Source: an uncultured Candidatus Saccharibacteria bacterium
GTDB taxonomy: Bacteria > Patescibacteriota > Saccharimonadia > Saccharimonadales > Saccharimonadaceae
DNA: 11,377 nt
Direction of reading: 5' to 3'
Assembly: GCA_937974295.1 (NCBI GenBank)
Contig: CALBWN010000045.1
Coordinates: 1-11,377 of the forward strand
Below, piece by piece: positions 1-6,463 of the stretch; the first letter of the stretch is position 1; each line of letters opens with the position of its first letter. A model generated the notes under the pieces. It saw only the letters and a program-made list of their open reading frames with translations, ran no database searches and had not been told where the DNA came from. Position numbers and translations under genes: made by a program.

Positions 1-1
1 T

Positions 2-1024
2 GGATGGGCGCTTTTGCAGGCTAATCTGTTTTGGATTATAGCTCTGCGTCGGTATATTCGGACATACGGTGCTGTAGTGCTCTTTGTTATTGCATGGTGC
101 ACATTGACGTATATACGAACTCATGCACCAGTGGTAGAGGATTGGTGGATTCCTCATCTTGGCTATAGCGTGTGGCGTAATGATAGTATCACTATGTGGA
201 GTGCCTATGGCGGCGAAGCAGTGCTCGAAGCGATTGTATTACTCTGTGGCGTGAGTATAGCGTGGCTAATAGTGCATGTTCGTATGAGCGTATGGATACG
301 TATGAGCTGCGGGCTTGTTGTACTTGTGGCGATAGCAAATAGTATTGCTGTGCATATGCCAGCCAAGCCACTCCCTCCAGTGATTGCACTCCAAAAGATG
401 ACACGTGGCGGCGTTGATATACCCGCTACTAAGGCTGATGTGGATGACCTCATACATCTGACAAAGCGCGCAATTGCACAGTACCAATATCCTCATGCGA
501 CAATCGTCTGGCCAGAAAATTCTATCCCACCTGCGCTGCACACAACAATTGCAGCCTTTGCACAAAGAGAATCGATCAACATCGTCTACCACACAACAGA
601 AAAAGACGATACGAGAATATACAAAAAAGTCGCACTGGTAGATCAGTCTGGTCGCAGTATACTAACAAATTACAAAGCGCATCTTGCGCCAGATGAATCA
701 ATTGGTACAGCGCGTTATTCACGCGTAATTGCTACGCATAATGCTACGAAAGTTACGGCATATGTTTGCTATGACATACACTACCCAGATATTGTTGAGC
801 GGCTCAAGGGGAGTGACGTTGCCTATATTCCAGTGAGTGATCCTGAGTATGGCTATCTGCAAAAGCAATTTCACGCAGCAGACAGTGTTATTCGTGCCAG
901 GCAGGCGCAAACAGCCGTTGTTTTGGCGGGTACAGATGGGCCAACCATGATTATTAATAGCAACGGTATCATCGTTGATCGCTTGATAGGGAATACTACT
1001 GGATTCGTTGGATATAGCAAATAA
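2..1024 (+). CDS. Apolipoprotein N-acyltransferase-like membrane nitrilase (5' end outside window)
   Basis: The protein has membrane segments followed by a carbon-nitrogen hydrolase domain, the layout of Lnt, which transfers the third acyl chain onto lipoproteins at the outer face of the cytoplasmic membrane. The nitrilase triad is visible: Glu in WPENS (codon 515-517), Lys in YKAHLAP (674-676) and Cys in VCYDIHYPD (767-769). Hydrophobic stretches lie at about residues 17-35, 66-88 and 92-113, counted from a possible TTG at 14. The frame is open to the left edge (codons from position 2), and Lnt proteins are near 500 residues, so the TTG is probably internal and several helices are missing. 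The protein ends just after the hydrolase domain, without the C-terminal helix usual in Lnt. The fold is clear; the exact acyltransferase role is inferred. Confidence 0.82.
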   Translation, partial: GWALLQANLFWIIALRRYIRTYGAVVLFVIAWCTLTYIRTHAPVVEDWWIPHLGYSVWRNDSITMWSAYGGEAVLEAIVLLCGVSIAWLIVHVRMSVWIRMSCGLVVLVAIANSIAVHMPAKPLPPVIALQKMTRGGVDIPATKADVDDLIHLTKRAIAQYQYPHATIVWPENSIPPALHTTIAAFAQRESINIVYHTTEKDDTRIYKKVALVDQSGRSILTNYKAHLAPDESIGTARYSRVIATHNATKVTAYVCYDIHYPDIVERLKGSDVAYIPVSDPEYGYLQKQFHAADSVIRARQAQTAVVLAGTDGPTMIINSNGIIVDRLIGNTTGFVGYSK

Positions 1025-1191
1025 GAGCAGGTGCTTTGCGCGGCGTACAATAGATTGAAGTGAGCCGCGTATCTTTCTTGCTGGCCAAACAGGGATAAGG
1101 CGTGTAGTGTTGGCTGTAAAGTGCTCATAATCCATGCTGTGATGAGAGACACGTATGCCATCTCCAAGAATCTACTGATATACTAGATACT
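1025..1191. other. Intergenic region with a hairpin and promoter-like boxes
   Basis: I see no convincing coding gene in this 167-nt gap. It holds a perfect 6-bp inverted repeat, CGCGGC (1039-1044) and GCCGCG (1064-1069), with a 19-nt loop and the moderately T-rich TATCTTTCTTG after it. That could be a weak terminator for the nitrilase gene. A -10-like TACAAT (1046-1051) sits inside the loop. The promoter of the next gene is at the right end of the gap. Confidence 0.35.
1176..1184 (+). promoter_or_regulatory. Extended -10 promoter of the membrane protein gene
   Basis: TG-A-TATACT is an extended -10 element. Its last base is 8 nt before the ATG at 1192, so transcription would start at or next to the start codon. 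No good -35 box and no Shine-Dalgarno sequence are visible. The same arrangement recurs before several other genes in the window. Confidence 0.6.
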
Positions 1192-1890
1192 ATGAATGTT
1201 ATTGCACTTGCATTTGGCCTTGGCGTGGCTGGGTTTGATGTGTTTGGTGTGGTGCTGGTTGTACTGCTGGTGGCGAGTAAGATACCCAAGCAAAGAATCG
1301 CTGCATTTGCACTCATCGTCCTAGTGGGAACGGTTACCGCTGGCGTGGCGGCATCTCTCCTGCTTGGCAGTAGTGCCGAGCTATTTGCCCAGGCGCTCCA
1401 TCGTATACCAGCTTGTGTGTGGGTAGGAGCAGAGGGTGCGGCAAGTGTGGGGTTGCTTGGTTGGGCGGTGGCTCGCTTGCACAGGCATATAAAGCCGGAT
1501 AAGGAAACAAAGGAGTCACAGGACAGCCGACTTTTGCAATGGCTTGGGCGTAGCATCGTGCTTGGTGGCATTATTTATGCAGCTGGCGCCTTTACTGATC
1601 CATCATTCCTCGCAGTGATTGCTATAACAAGCCGGGAGCAGTCACTGCTCGTCGTTATTATAGCGCACGTGGTGTGGTTGCTTGTCAGTCAGGGGCTGTT
1701 CTTTGGCCTTGTCGTCGCGATTATGTGCGATAGACACCAGCCCCTCATAGCCTGGTTTGAGTGGATGAAAGCCCAGTACAGTACGCTGATTCGCTCGAGT
1801 ATTACAGTAGTCATTATACTGTGCGGGCTTATTCTGCTTGCAGATATGGCAACCTTCTTGCTGAGCGGCCACTGGCTACTGCCTGAGTAG
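1192..1890 (+). CDS. Six-helix membrane protein, LysE/GAP-like transporter superfamily (tentative)
   Basis: The 232-residue protein has about six hydrophobic segments, near residues 3-27, 36-58, 75-97, 118-142, 150-176 and 201-228. A charged hydrophilic linker lies at about 98-117 between the third and fourth. The three-plus-three layout, small size and glycine-rich first helix resemble the LysE / GAP (Sap) / CcdA-like group of small exporters and redox carriers. No substrate-defining motif is visible, and no paired cysteines such as CcdA would need in helices 1 and 4. The ATG at 1192 is favoured because an extended -10 box lies immediately before it. It appears monocistronic. The gene and its membrane location are secure; the family is a topology-based guess. 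Confidence 0.72.
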   Translation: MNVIALAFGLGVAGFDVFGVVLVVLLVASKIPKQRIAAFALIVLVGTVTAGVAASLLLGSSAELFAQALHRIPACVWVGAEGAASVGLLGWAVARLHRHIKPDKETKESQDSRLLQWLGRSIVLGGIIYAAGAFTDPSFLAVIAITSREQSLLVVIIAHVVWLLVSQGLFFGLVVAIMCDRHQPLIAWFEWMKAQYSTLIRSSITVVIILCGLILLADMATFLLSGHWLLPE

Positions 1891-1903
1891 TGAGTGACGC
1901 TCG

Positions 1904-1912
1904 TGGTACAAT
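1904..1912 (+). promoter_or_regulatory. Extended -10 promoter of the AraC-type gene
   Basis: TG-G-TACAAT is an extended -10 element. Transcription would start near 1919, leaving a leader of about 33 nt before the ATG at 1952, unlike the nearly leaderless neighbours. No Shine-Dalgarno sequence is seen in the leader. A weaker CATAAT (1944-1949) is too close to the ATG to give a usable start site. Confidence 0.45.
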
Positions 1913-1951
1913 AGAGGTGCTTGGCTGCGCATTATTTTTGGCACATAATAT

Positions 1952-2701
1952 ATGAGATTTCCATACACCCCTCAGCAAAATGGCATCGTGCAGACGGCTG
2001 CTCGTTGTGTGCGGTATGACGAAATACCACCACAGGTAGCGCACGCTCGCTATGTGTACTGTCTATGGGAGCTAAAGACAACGCAGCCACGGGCGCACAA
2101 CTTCTACTACACAATTTTGCCCGATGCGTGCATTGATATTGTTTTTGATCTAGGTGACTGCAGCGCCTCTATCATGACGCCGCGCCAAACCGCCTGGCGG
2201 ATAGCACTAGGCCGGCGATTTCACTATGTAGGAATACGTTTGTATCCTGGTGTGTATCACGGTGACGTCGATGCAGTTGTTGGCGCGGCGATACCTATCA
2301 AGCGGCTTGCTGGCTGGGCTGTCACAGATATTATTGCTTCATTGCGACAACATAGCTTTACTCAGCAGCAAGACATCCTCGCAACTTGCATCCAACGAAT
2401 GATTGACTGTAGCCTGGTGCAGGAAGATGACTTTATCATGCAGGTCATTGCTCGGCTTGATGGCCAGCATACGATTACCCAGATTGCTCAGCAGTTGGGC
2501 TGCTCCGAGCGGCATCTGCGGCGGATTGTTCGCCAGCGAACTGGCTTTTCACCTCGAGCACTGCGGACAATTGTCCAGTTTCAGCGGAGCTTTACAGAAG
2601 ATTGGCGAGAGCTCTATGCCGACCAGTCGCACTATATCCATCGTTTTCAGTGTATTACGCAGTACACACCACAGCACTACCACAAGACATACCAAGCATA
2701 A
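1952..2701 (+). CDS. AraC-family transcriptional regulator with DUF6597-like sensor domain
   Basis: A DNA-binding transcription factor of 249 residues. The C-terminal part has both helix-turn-helix units of the AraC family. The first, at about 172-212, contains ITQIAQQLGCSERHLRRIV followed by TGFSPRAL. The second, at about 222-243, contains ADQSHYIHRF and ends in TPQHY. The N-terminal part carries the LWEL and LPDACIDIVFD signatures of the DUF6597-type ligand-binding domain, whose ligand is usually unknown. The ATG at 1952 is the earliest in-frame start, because a TAA lies just upstream at 1946. It precedes a VOC-family gene on the same strand, and AraC regulators often sit next to such genes, so it may regulate that gene or itself; this is inferred from position only. 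Confidence 0.9.
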   Translation: MRFPYTPQQNGIVQTAARCVRYDEIPPQVAHARYVYCLWELKTTQPRAHNFYYTILPDACIDIVFDLGDCSASIMTPRQTAWRIALGRRFHYVGIRLYPGVYHGDVDAVVGAAIPIKRLAGWAVTDIIASLRQHSFTQQQDILATCIQRMIDCSLVQEDDFIMQVIARLDGQHTITQIAQQLGCSERHLRRIVRQRTGFSPRALRTIVQFQRSFTEDWRELYADQSHYIHRFQCITQYTPQHYHKTYQA

Positions 2702-2741
2702 TGTCCGAAATATACAATACGAGAGAGTGCTACCACGCTAC

Positions 2742-2747
2742 TATAAT
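2742..2747 (+). promoter_or_regulatory. -10 box of the VOC/DUF1905 unit
   Basis: TATAAT is a consensus -10 hexamer. The predicted start near 2754 leaves a leader of about 23 nt that contains a strong Shine-Dalgarno sequence. The -35 region is poor (ACGAGA at 2719-2724 with 17-nt spacing), which would suit help from an activator such as the AraC protein encoded just upstream. Confidence 0.55.
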
Positions 2748-2765
2748 GACATAACCATTAACATA

Positions 2766-2771
2766 AAGGAG
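2766..2771 (+). promoter_or_regulatory. Strong Shine-Dalgarno sequence of the VOC gene
   Basis: AAGGAG lies 5 nt before the ATG at 2777, the ideal spacing. It fixes the start of the VOC gene. It is the only classic Shine-Dalgarno sequence I can see directly before a gene in this window. Confidence 0.75.
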
Positions 2772-2776
2772 CGCAT

Positions 2777-3163
2777 ATGCACGCACTATATCCTGTGACA
2801 ATTACCACAAAGATAACGGAATGTAAGGAGTTTTATTGTCGGCTCTTTGGCTTTGAGGCTGTATTCGAAGCCGATTGGTATGTGCAACTCTTGCATACGC
2901 ATAGTGGTGCAGAGATCGGCCTGATGCAGCCACACCTTGCCAATCAGCCACAAGATCTCCAAGCGTCCTTTGGTGGCCACGGCATTATTTACTCACTTGA
3001 GGTCGCTGATGCTGCCAGTGAATATGAGCGGATTAAGAGCTGTGATGTTGCAATCACCCATCCACTCACCACCGAGACATGGGGCCAGACTCACTTTTGT
3101 GTGCGTGACCCAAGCGGTGTAACGGTCGATATCGTTCAGCAAGCAGGAGAGAGTGACGGGTGA
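2777..3163 (+). CDS. VOC-superfamily (glyoxalase/bleomycin-resistance fold) protein
   Basis: A 128-residue protein of the vicinal oxygen chelate fold, which includes glyoxalase I, dioxygenases and small drug-binding resistance proteins. Two paired modules are visible. The first has CKEFYCRLFGFEAVFEADWY (about 16-35), the usual 'FY..LGF' helix and strand. The second ends in WGQTHFCVRDPSGVTVDIVQ (about 102-121), the common 'RDPdGn.ve' C-terminal strand. The position of glyoxalase I's first metal ligand appears to be Tyr, not His, so a true glyoxalase I activity is not supported. The start is set by the strong AAGGAG at 2766-2771. Its stop TGA overlaps the ATG of the next gene, so the two are probably co-translated. 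Substrate unknown. Confidence 0.88.
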   Translation: MHALYPVTITTKITECKEFYCRLFGFEAVFEADWYVQLLHTHSGAEIGLMQPHLANQPQDLQASFGGHGIIYSLEVADAASEYERIKSCDVAITHPLTTETWGQTHFCVRDPSGVTVDIVQQAGESDG

Positions 3164-3450
3164 TGCACACCTATACCATTGATGGGCGGGTACAGCAATT
3201 TCCGCAAGCAGGTGGCTGGTATTATGTCGCAGTGCCGCAGAGGTATACAGAGGTGCTCCAGCCATTGGCGGTGCGTGGCCTAGTTGCGGTTCATGCGGTG
3301 GTGGGAGGGGTGTCGTGGGATACCTCACTGCTGCCAATGGGTGATGGCACCCACTTTATTCCGCTGCCTGCTAAGGTGCGGCGGGTAAACCGGCTCGATG
3401 TGGGGAGCTGTGTCAACCTCAGGTTTATGATTCGCCGCTCAGCAACGTGA
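3163..3450 (+). CDS. DUF1905 family protein
   Basis: A small soluble beta-rich protein of 95 residues. It follows the DUF1905 pattern: an opening strand, GGWYYVAVP (about 17-25), then RGLVAVHAVVGGVSWDTSLLP (about 38-58), and a C-terminal region with FIPLPAKVRR and a hydrophobic last strand. The biochemical role of DUF1905 is not established. The ATG at 3163 shares its first base with the TGA of the VOC gene (TGATG), indicating translational coupling. A GTG at 3160, in frame one codon earlier, is an alternative start. An AGGAG at 3145-3149 is rather far upstream (13 nt to the ATG, 10 nt to the GTG). The TGA stop falls inside the -35 region of the next promoter. Confidence 0.82.
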   Translation: MHTYTIDGRVQQFPQAGGWYYVAVPQRYTEVLQPLAVRGLVAVHAVVGGVSWDTSLLPMGDGTHFIPLPAKVRRVNRLDVGSCVNLRFMIRRSAT

Positions 3451-3475
3451 CGCTCGCCGTGTATCCTTGTATAAT
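3447..3475 (+). promoter_or_regulatory. Sigma70-type promoter of the DUF1697 gene
   Basis: GTGACG (3447-3452, four of six consensus bases) and TATAAT (3470-3475) are separated by exactly 17 nt. The ATG at 3482 starts 7 nt after the -10 box, so the transcript would begin at the start codon. The promoter overlaps the stop codon of the preceding gene. Confidence 0.68.
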
Positions 3476-3481
3476 AGCACT

Positions 3482-4060
3482 ATGCACACGCCCCACCACA
3501 CCACAGCACAATCAATGCGCTACGCGCTACTCCTCCGTGGCATTAATGTTGGCGGCAAGCATAAGGTGAGTATGGATTACCTGAAGGCGGATCTGGCGGA
3601 GCTGGGCTTTCGCAATGTTGTTTCGTATATCAATAGCGGCAATCTGTTTTTTGATAGCAGCGAGCCGGAGGAGGTGATCCAGCGCACATTGGCACGCTAT
3701 TTTGACGTGACCTATGACTTCCCAGTGCCGTTTATCATCATCAGCGCTGCCACACTTCAGCAAGAGGTGGCTCAGTTACCGAGCTGGTGGCAGGACGACA
3801 CGGCCTACCGGCGGGATGCATTGTTCTATTTGCCAGAGGCGGACACGGCGGCTATCGAGGCAGAAACGGCTACTTGGGCGAACGATCGCGAGCAGCTCCA
3901 TTTTGGGCGTACGGCGTTCTTTTATTGTAATCGTAGTCAAGCTGATTATCTCACATCAAACTACCATAAAAAGCTGCTCAAAGCCCAGTTTTATAAGCAG
4001 CTAACGATCCGTAATGGCAAAACCTTCCAGAAGATAATCGAGCTGACGGTGGGGGACTGA
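3482..4060 (+). CDS. DUF1697 family protein
   Basis: A soluble protein of 192 residues from the ATG at 3482. The DUF1697 hallmarks are clear: YALLLRGINVGGKHKVSMDYLK near the N-terminus, ELGFRNVVSYINSGNLFFDS after it, a mid-part with PVPFIIISAATLQQ, and the C-terminal NYHKKLLKAQF...LTIRNGKTFQKI. No enzymatic role is established for the family. A TTG at 3467 would also open the frame but overlaps the -10 box, so it would not be transcribed from this promoter. A second ATG at 3515 (MRYALLLRG) matches the usual start of the family and is an alternative, but it would leave a leader of about 33 nt without a ribosome site. Its TGA overlaps the ATG of the following gene. Confidence 0.9.
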   Translation: MHTPHHTTAQSMRYALLLRGINVGGKHKVSMDYLKADLAELGFRNVVSYINSGNLFFDSSEPEEVIQRTLARYFDVTYDFPVPFIIISAATLQQEVAQLPSWWQDDTAYRRDALFYLPEADTAAIEAETATWANDREQLHFGRTAFFYCNRSQADYLTSNYHKKLLKAQFYKQLTIRNGKTFQKIIELTVGD

Positions 4061-4530
4061 TGAATATTTACGCCTATCAACGCCCGCTTGGGCCTATTGC
4101 CGACGACGAGGCTTTGCGCCAGCAATATATTACGGTGTATGACGCCAAGACGCACCAGCAAGTCGTGCGCTTTTGCCACGCGTATGGTCATCGACTACAT
4201 AAGCTCATTGGCTATGACTTCCCATATAGCAGCGATATTGCTGACGCGTATGCTGGTATGGAGCAGTGGCTTGCTGGCGAGGCGAACTACCATACAGCGC
4301 GCAACGCGAGCTTTCGGATTGGCCGCCAGGCACGCTCTGCAACCGACCGAGTAGTGGAGCGTTTCTTGCGTACCATGGCACAGCTCACGGCAAGCCCGCA
4401 TGTGAAATATCACGGACTGTGGGCAAGCGACTTTGCCATCACCCTTATCAACGCTATGCATCCAAACGACGAAGTAGCAGTACGCAACGAACGCAAGGCG
4501 CAGATACAGCTTTTAACGAGTATTGACTAA
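4060..4530 (+). CDS. Putative immunity-protein-like helical protein (Imm5-like, tentative)
   Basis: A 156-residue, mostly alpha-helical soluble protein with no signal peptide or membrane segment. The central block, with DIADAYAGMEQWLAGEANYH and ARNASFRIGRQAR, and the ending ERKAQIQLL resemble the family often annotated as 'putative immunity protein', which has an Ala-rich helical body and a late 'ER..Q...L' motif. I recognise this only by pattern, and no toxin gene lies nearby. The start ATG shares its A with the TGA stop of the DUF1697 gene (TGATG), so translation is probably coupled and the two form one transcription unit. No good Shine-Dalgarno sequence is visible. The gene is secure; the family is tentative. 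Confidence 0.7.
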   Translation: MNIYAYQRPLGPIADDEALRQQYITVYDAKTHQQVVRFCHAYGHRLHKLIGYDFPYSSDIADAYAGMEQWLAGEANYHTARNASFRIGRQARSATDRVVERFLRTMAQLTASPHVKYHGLWASDFAITLINAMHPNDEVAVRNERKAQIQLLTSID

Positions 4531-4599
4531 ATTTTAATACAAGTTGCATGCGCAAGAGGTGTGTTTAATACGGTAGCACAACCTGCAGCGGGTGAGCAA

Positions 4600-4628
4600 T
4601 TGAGATAGCTACGCAACTTCGCTATACT
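4600..4628 (+). promoter_or_regulatory. Promoter of the uracil-DNA-glycosylase-family gene, with flanking dyad
   Basis: TTGAGA (4600-4605, five of six consensus bases) and TATACT (4623-4628) are 17 nt apart, the best two-box promoter in the window. The ATG at 4635 is 7 nt after the -10 box, so the mRNA would be leaderless. The -10 box sits between AACTTC (4615-4620) and GAAGTT (4629-4634), a perfect 6-bp inverted repeat that could be an operator. Confidence 0.72.
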
Positions 4629-4634
4629 GAAGTT

Positions 4635-5234
4635 ATGGTAACTGTGCAGTCACAGCCGCTCCTCTACAAGCAAATTTGTACCGACCCGATGAATGCTGAT
4701 TTTGCGGCACGGGGTTGGCCGCCAGTTTACAGTGCCTCGGCACGCTCGCGCATCATCATTGTTGGCCAGGCACCGGGCCGCATTGCTCAGGAGACCCGCA
4801 TGCCGTGGAATGATGCTAGTGGCCGCCTCTTGCGGCAGTGGCTTGGCGTGAGCGATGAGCAGTTTTATAACCCCGACCTCTTTGCGCTCATCCCTATGGA
4901 TTTTTACTACCCTGGCAAGGGCGCACACGGCGACTTACCGCCACGCAAAGAGTTTGCTGAGAAATGGCACCCGCGTCTCCGCGCCCAGATGTCGGCAGTG
5001 CGTTTGACGATTCTGGTCGGTGCTTATGCACAGAAATATTATCTTGCCCACCGAGCAGAGAAAAATTTAACAGAAACGGTAGCGCATTTTGCGCACTATT
5101 TGCCGGAGTATTTCCCACTGGTGCATCCTTCGCCGTTAACTGCTCGCTGGCGAGCGCATAACCCATGGTTTGAGGCAGATGTTATTCCAGTACTGCGACA
5201 GAGGGTGCAGCAGGCACTCTCTGCGTCACTATAA
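4635..5234 (+). CDS. Uracil-DNA glycosylase family protein
   Basis: A 199-residue single-domain protein of the uracil-DNA glycosylase superfamily, which removes uracil or related damaged bases from DNA. Visible motifs are the N-terminal GQAPG (44-48) with nearby PWNDASGRLLRQWLG (57-71), the GDLPPRKEFAEKWHPRL segment (99-115), the ILVGAYAQKYYL strand and helix (126-137), and the C-terminal HPSPLTARW...NPWFE (164-180). HPSP with a following NPWF is the family's substrate-loop signature. The start is supported by a two-box promoter ending 7 nt before the ATG; no Shine-Dalgarno sequence exists. It is monocistronic and converges with the peptidase gene on the other strand. Superfamily membership is firm; actual uracil excision activity is inferred, since some members of this subgroup are uncharacterised. 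Confidence 0.88.
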   Translation: MVTVQSQPLLYKQICTDPMNADFAARGWPPVYSASARSRIIIVGQAPGRIAQETRMPWNDASGRLLRQWLGVSDEQFYNPDLFALIPMDFYYPGKGAHGDLPPRKEFAEKWHPRLRAQMSAVRLTILVGAYAQKYYLAHRAEKNLTETVAHFAHYLPEYFPLVHPSPLTARWRAHNPWFEADVIPVLRQRVQQALSASL

Positions 5235-5311
5235 AAGAAATGAGATGGTTGTGTAATAGGGGCCAGGGGTATTCAGTAATATATTGCCTAATGGCATAGG
5301 TTAATTGCCAC

Positions 5312-6463
5312 CTACAAATGAGTAAGTAATTGCCAATACACATCATATGCTAGGGCAATGCGTGTGAGTGATATAGACTCATCAACTGTATGCGCCTGGT
5401 CAAAGTCACCGGGTCCATAAATAATCGTCTCGATGCCAATTGCCTGATAAAAGGTTTGGTCAGTGGCACCGCGACTGATGATGGGCGTTGCACCAGGCAC
5501 AAGCGTTTGCATCTGGCGGAGAATTGATGCGTCTGGTGCACATAAGGCAGATGGTGCTGGGTCTGTAGCATTGCGCCATGAGAACTGGTAGCGCTGCGCC
5601 AGTGTTTCTATCCAGTGTGTGAAGTCGGCATCGAGCGCTGGTGTGGTGCGGATATCGACAGCTAGATAGCTAACCCCAGCCGTCTTGTTGCTCGAGTATG
5701 ACCCCTCTGGTGCAATGCGCGTTGGCGTCATTGTGGGCTCGCCAAGAATATTATGACGGTACGCGGTGTGGAGTTCCTGCTGGATTATTGGTACGTCATG
5801 AAGAAACGACATAATGGCGGGCAGCGAACTAGCCTGGTAAGCCGCTTCTTGCGATGCATGGCCTGATGCACGTTCAAAGACCAGCTCGACAAAGCGATTA
5901 CCTCGGTGGCCAATCTCAATCCGCCCATCAGTTGGCTCAGCGATAATACAACTCGCTTCATCGTATTGGGCGGCGTGTGAAAAATACTGCGCAAAGGCGG
6001 CCGATCCAGCACCATCTATCTCTTCATGTGCAACTGCAACACACCAAACGTCAAGATCATCACGGCGCTGCTGAGCATATTTGGCCGTGACCGTCATGTG
6101 GAGAGCAACACCCGCCTTCATATCACTCGCACCAAGGCCATAGAGGCGGCCATCTGTTACCCACGGTTGCCATGGATTGTGCTGCCAGGCAGACACATCA
6201 CCGGGTGAAACCGTATCAACATGCCCACAGAGTATCACGGCACGTTGAGCGGGCTGCTGGCTTGCCCGAATCACGCCAGCAGTGAAGCCAGGCTTGGTGA
6301 TGACATCATCACACACAGGCATGAGCCACCGGGCAATATCAGCTAATATCTGCCCCTCATTGCCTGAGACAGATGGTATGGCAATGAGCTGCTTGGTTAG
6401 GTCGATTGTTTGAGCAATCGCATCAGGCAGCGGCGTGGTTTTGTATCGTGTGGTTGTCGTCAT
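5312..6463 (-). CDS. M20-family metallopeptidase / amidohydrolase (DapE/ArgE-like)
   Basis: A 383-residue cytosolic di-zinc hydrolase of the M20 group, which includes succinyl-diaminopimelate desuccinylase, acetylornithine deacetylase and aminoacyl peptidases. The metal-site motifs are complete: GHVDTVSPG (His81, Asp83), GLGASDMKAG (Asp114), the catalytic pair in AHEEIDGAG (Glu147, Glu148), Glu176 in AEPTD, and His358 in the C-terminal AHTVDE. The dimerisation domain is inserted at about 185-295, with GHRGNR and GHASQ where many relatives have GHSS. The length is normal. DapE-like function is likely from the motifs, but the substrate cannot be fixed. The start overlaps the end of the acetyltransferase gene by 41 nt, and an extended -10 box lies just upstream, so it may be read both from the operon and from its own promoter. 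Confidence 0.9.
   Translation of the reverse strand: MTTTTRYKTTPLPDAIAQTIDLTKQLIAIPSVSGNEGQILADIARWLMPVCDDVITKPGFTAGVIRASQQPAQRAVILCGHVDTVSPGDVSAWQHNPWQPWVTDGRLYGLGASDMKAGVALHMTVTAKYAQQRRDDLDVWCVAVAHEEIDGAGSAAFAQYFSHAAQYDEASCIIAEPTDGRIEIGHRGNRFVELVFERASGHASQEAAYQASSLPAIMSFLHDVPIIQQELHTAYRHNILGEPTMTPTRIAPEGSYSSNKTAGVSYLAVDIRTTPALDADFTHWIETLAQRYQFSWRNATDPAPSALCAPDASILRQMQTLVPGATPIISRGATDQTFYQAIGIETIIYGPGDFDQAHTVDESISLTRIALAYDVYWQLLTHL

Noticed and set aside
1894..3456. The 10-mer GTGACGCTCG occurs at 1894-1903 and 3447-3456, each time just before a promoter.
   Set aside because: Repeated 10-mers are expected many times by chance in 11 kb, and the distance to the -10 box differs (3 versus 13 nt), so a shared regulatory site is not supported.
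3467..3481. Earlier TTG start for the DUF1697 gene.
   Set aside because: It overlaps the TATAAT box; the transcript would begin after it, and the added residues do not match the family.
5285..5314. Overlapping short inverted repeats (TGGCA/TGCCA, TAGGT/ACCTA) between the convergent glycosylase-family and peptidase genes.
   Set aside because: The arms are only 5 bp, mutually exclusive, and no T-tract follows on either strand, so I do not call a terminator.
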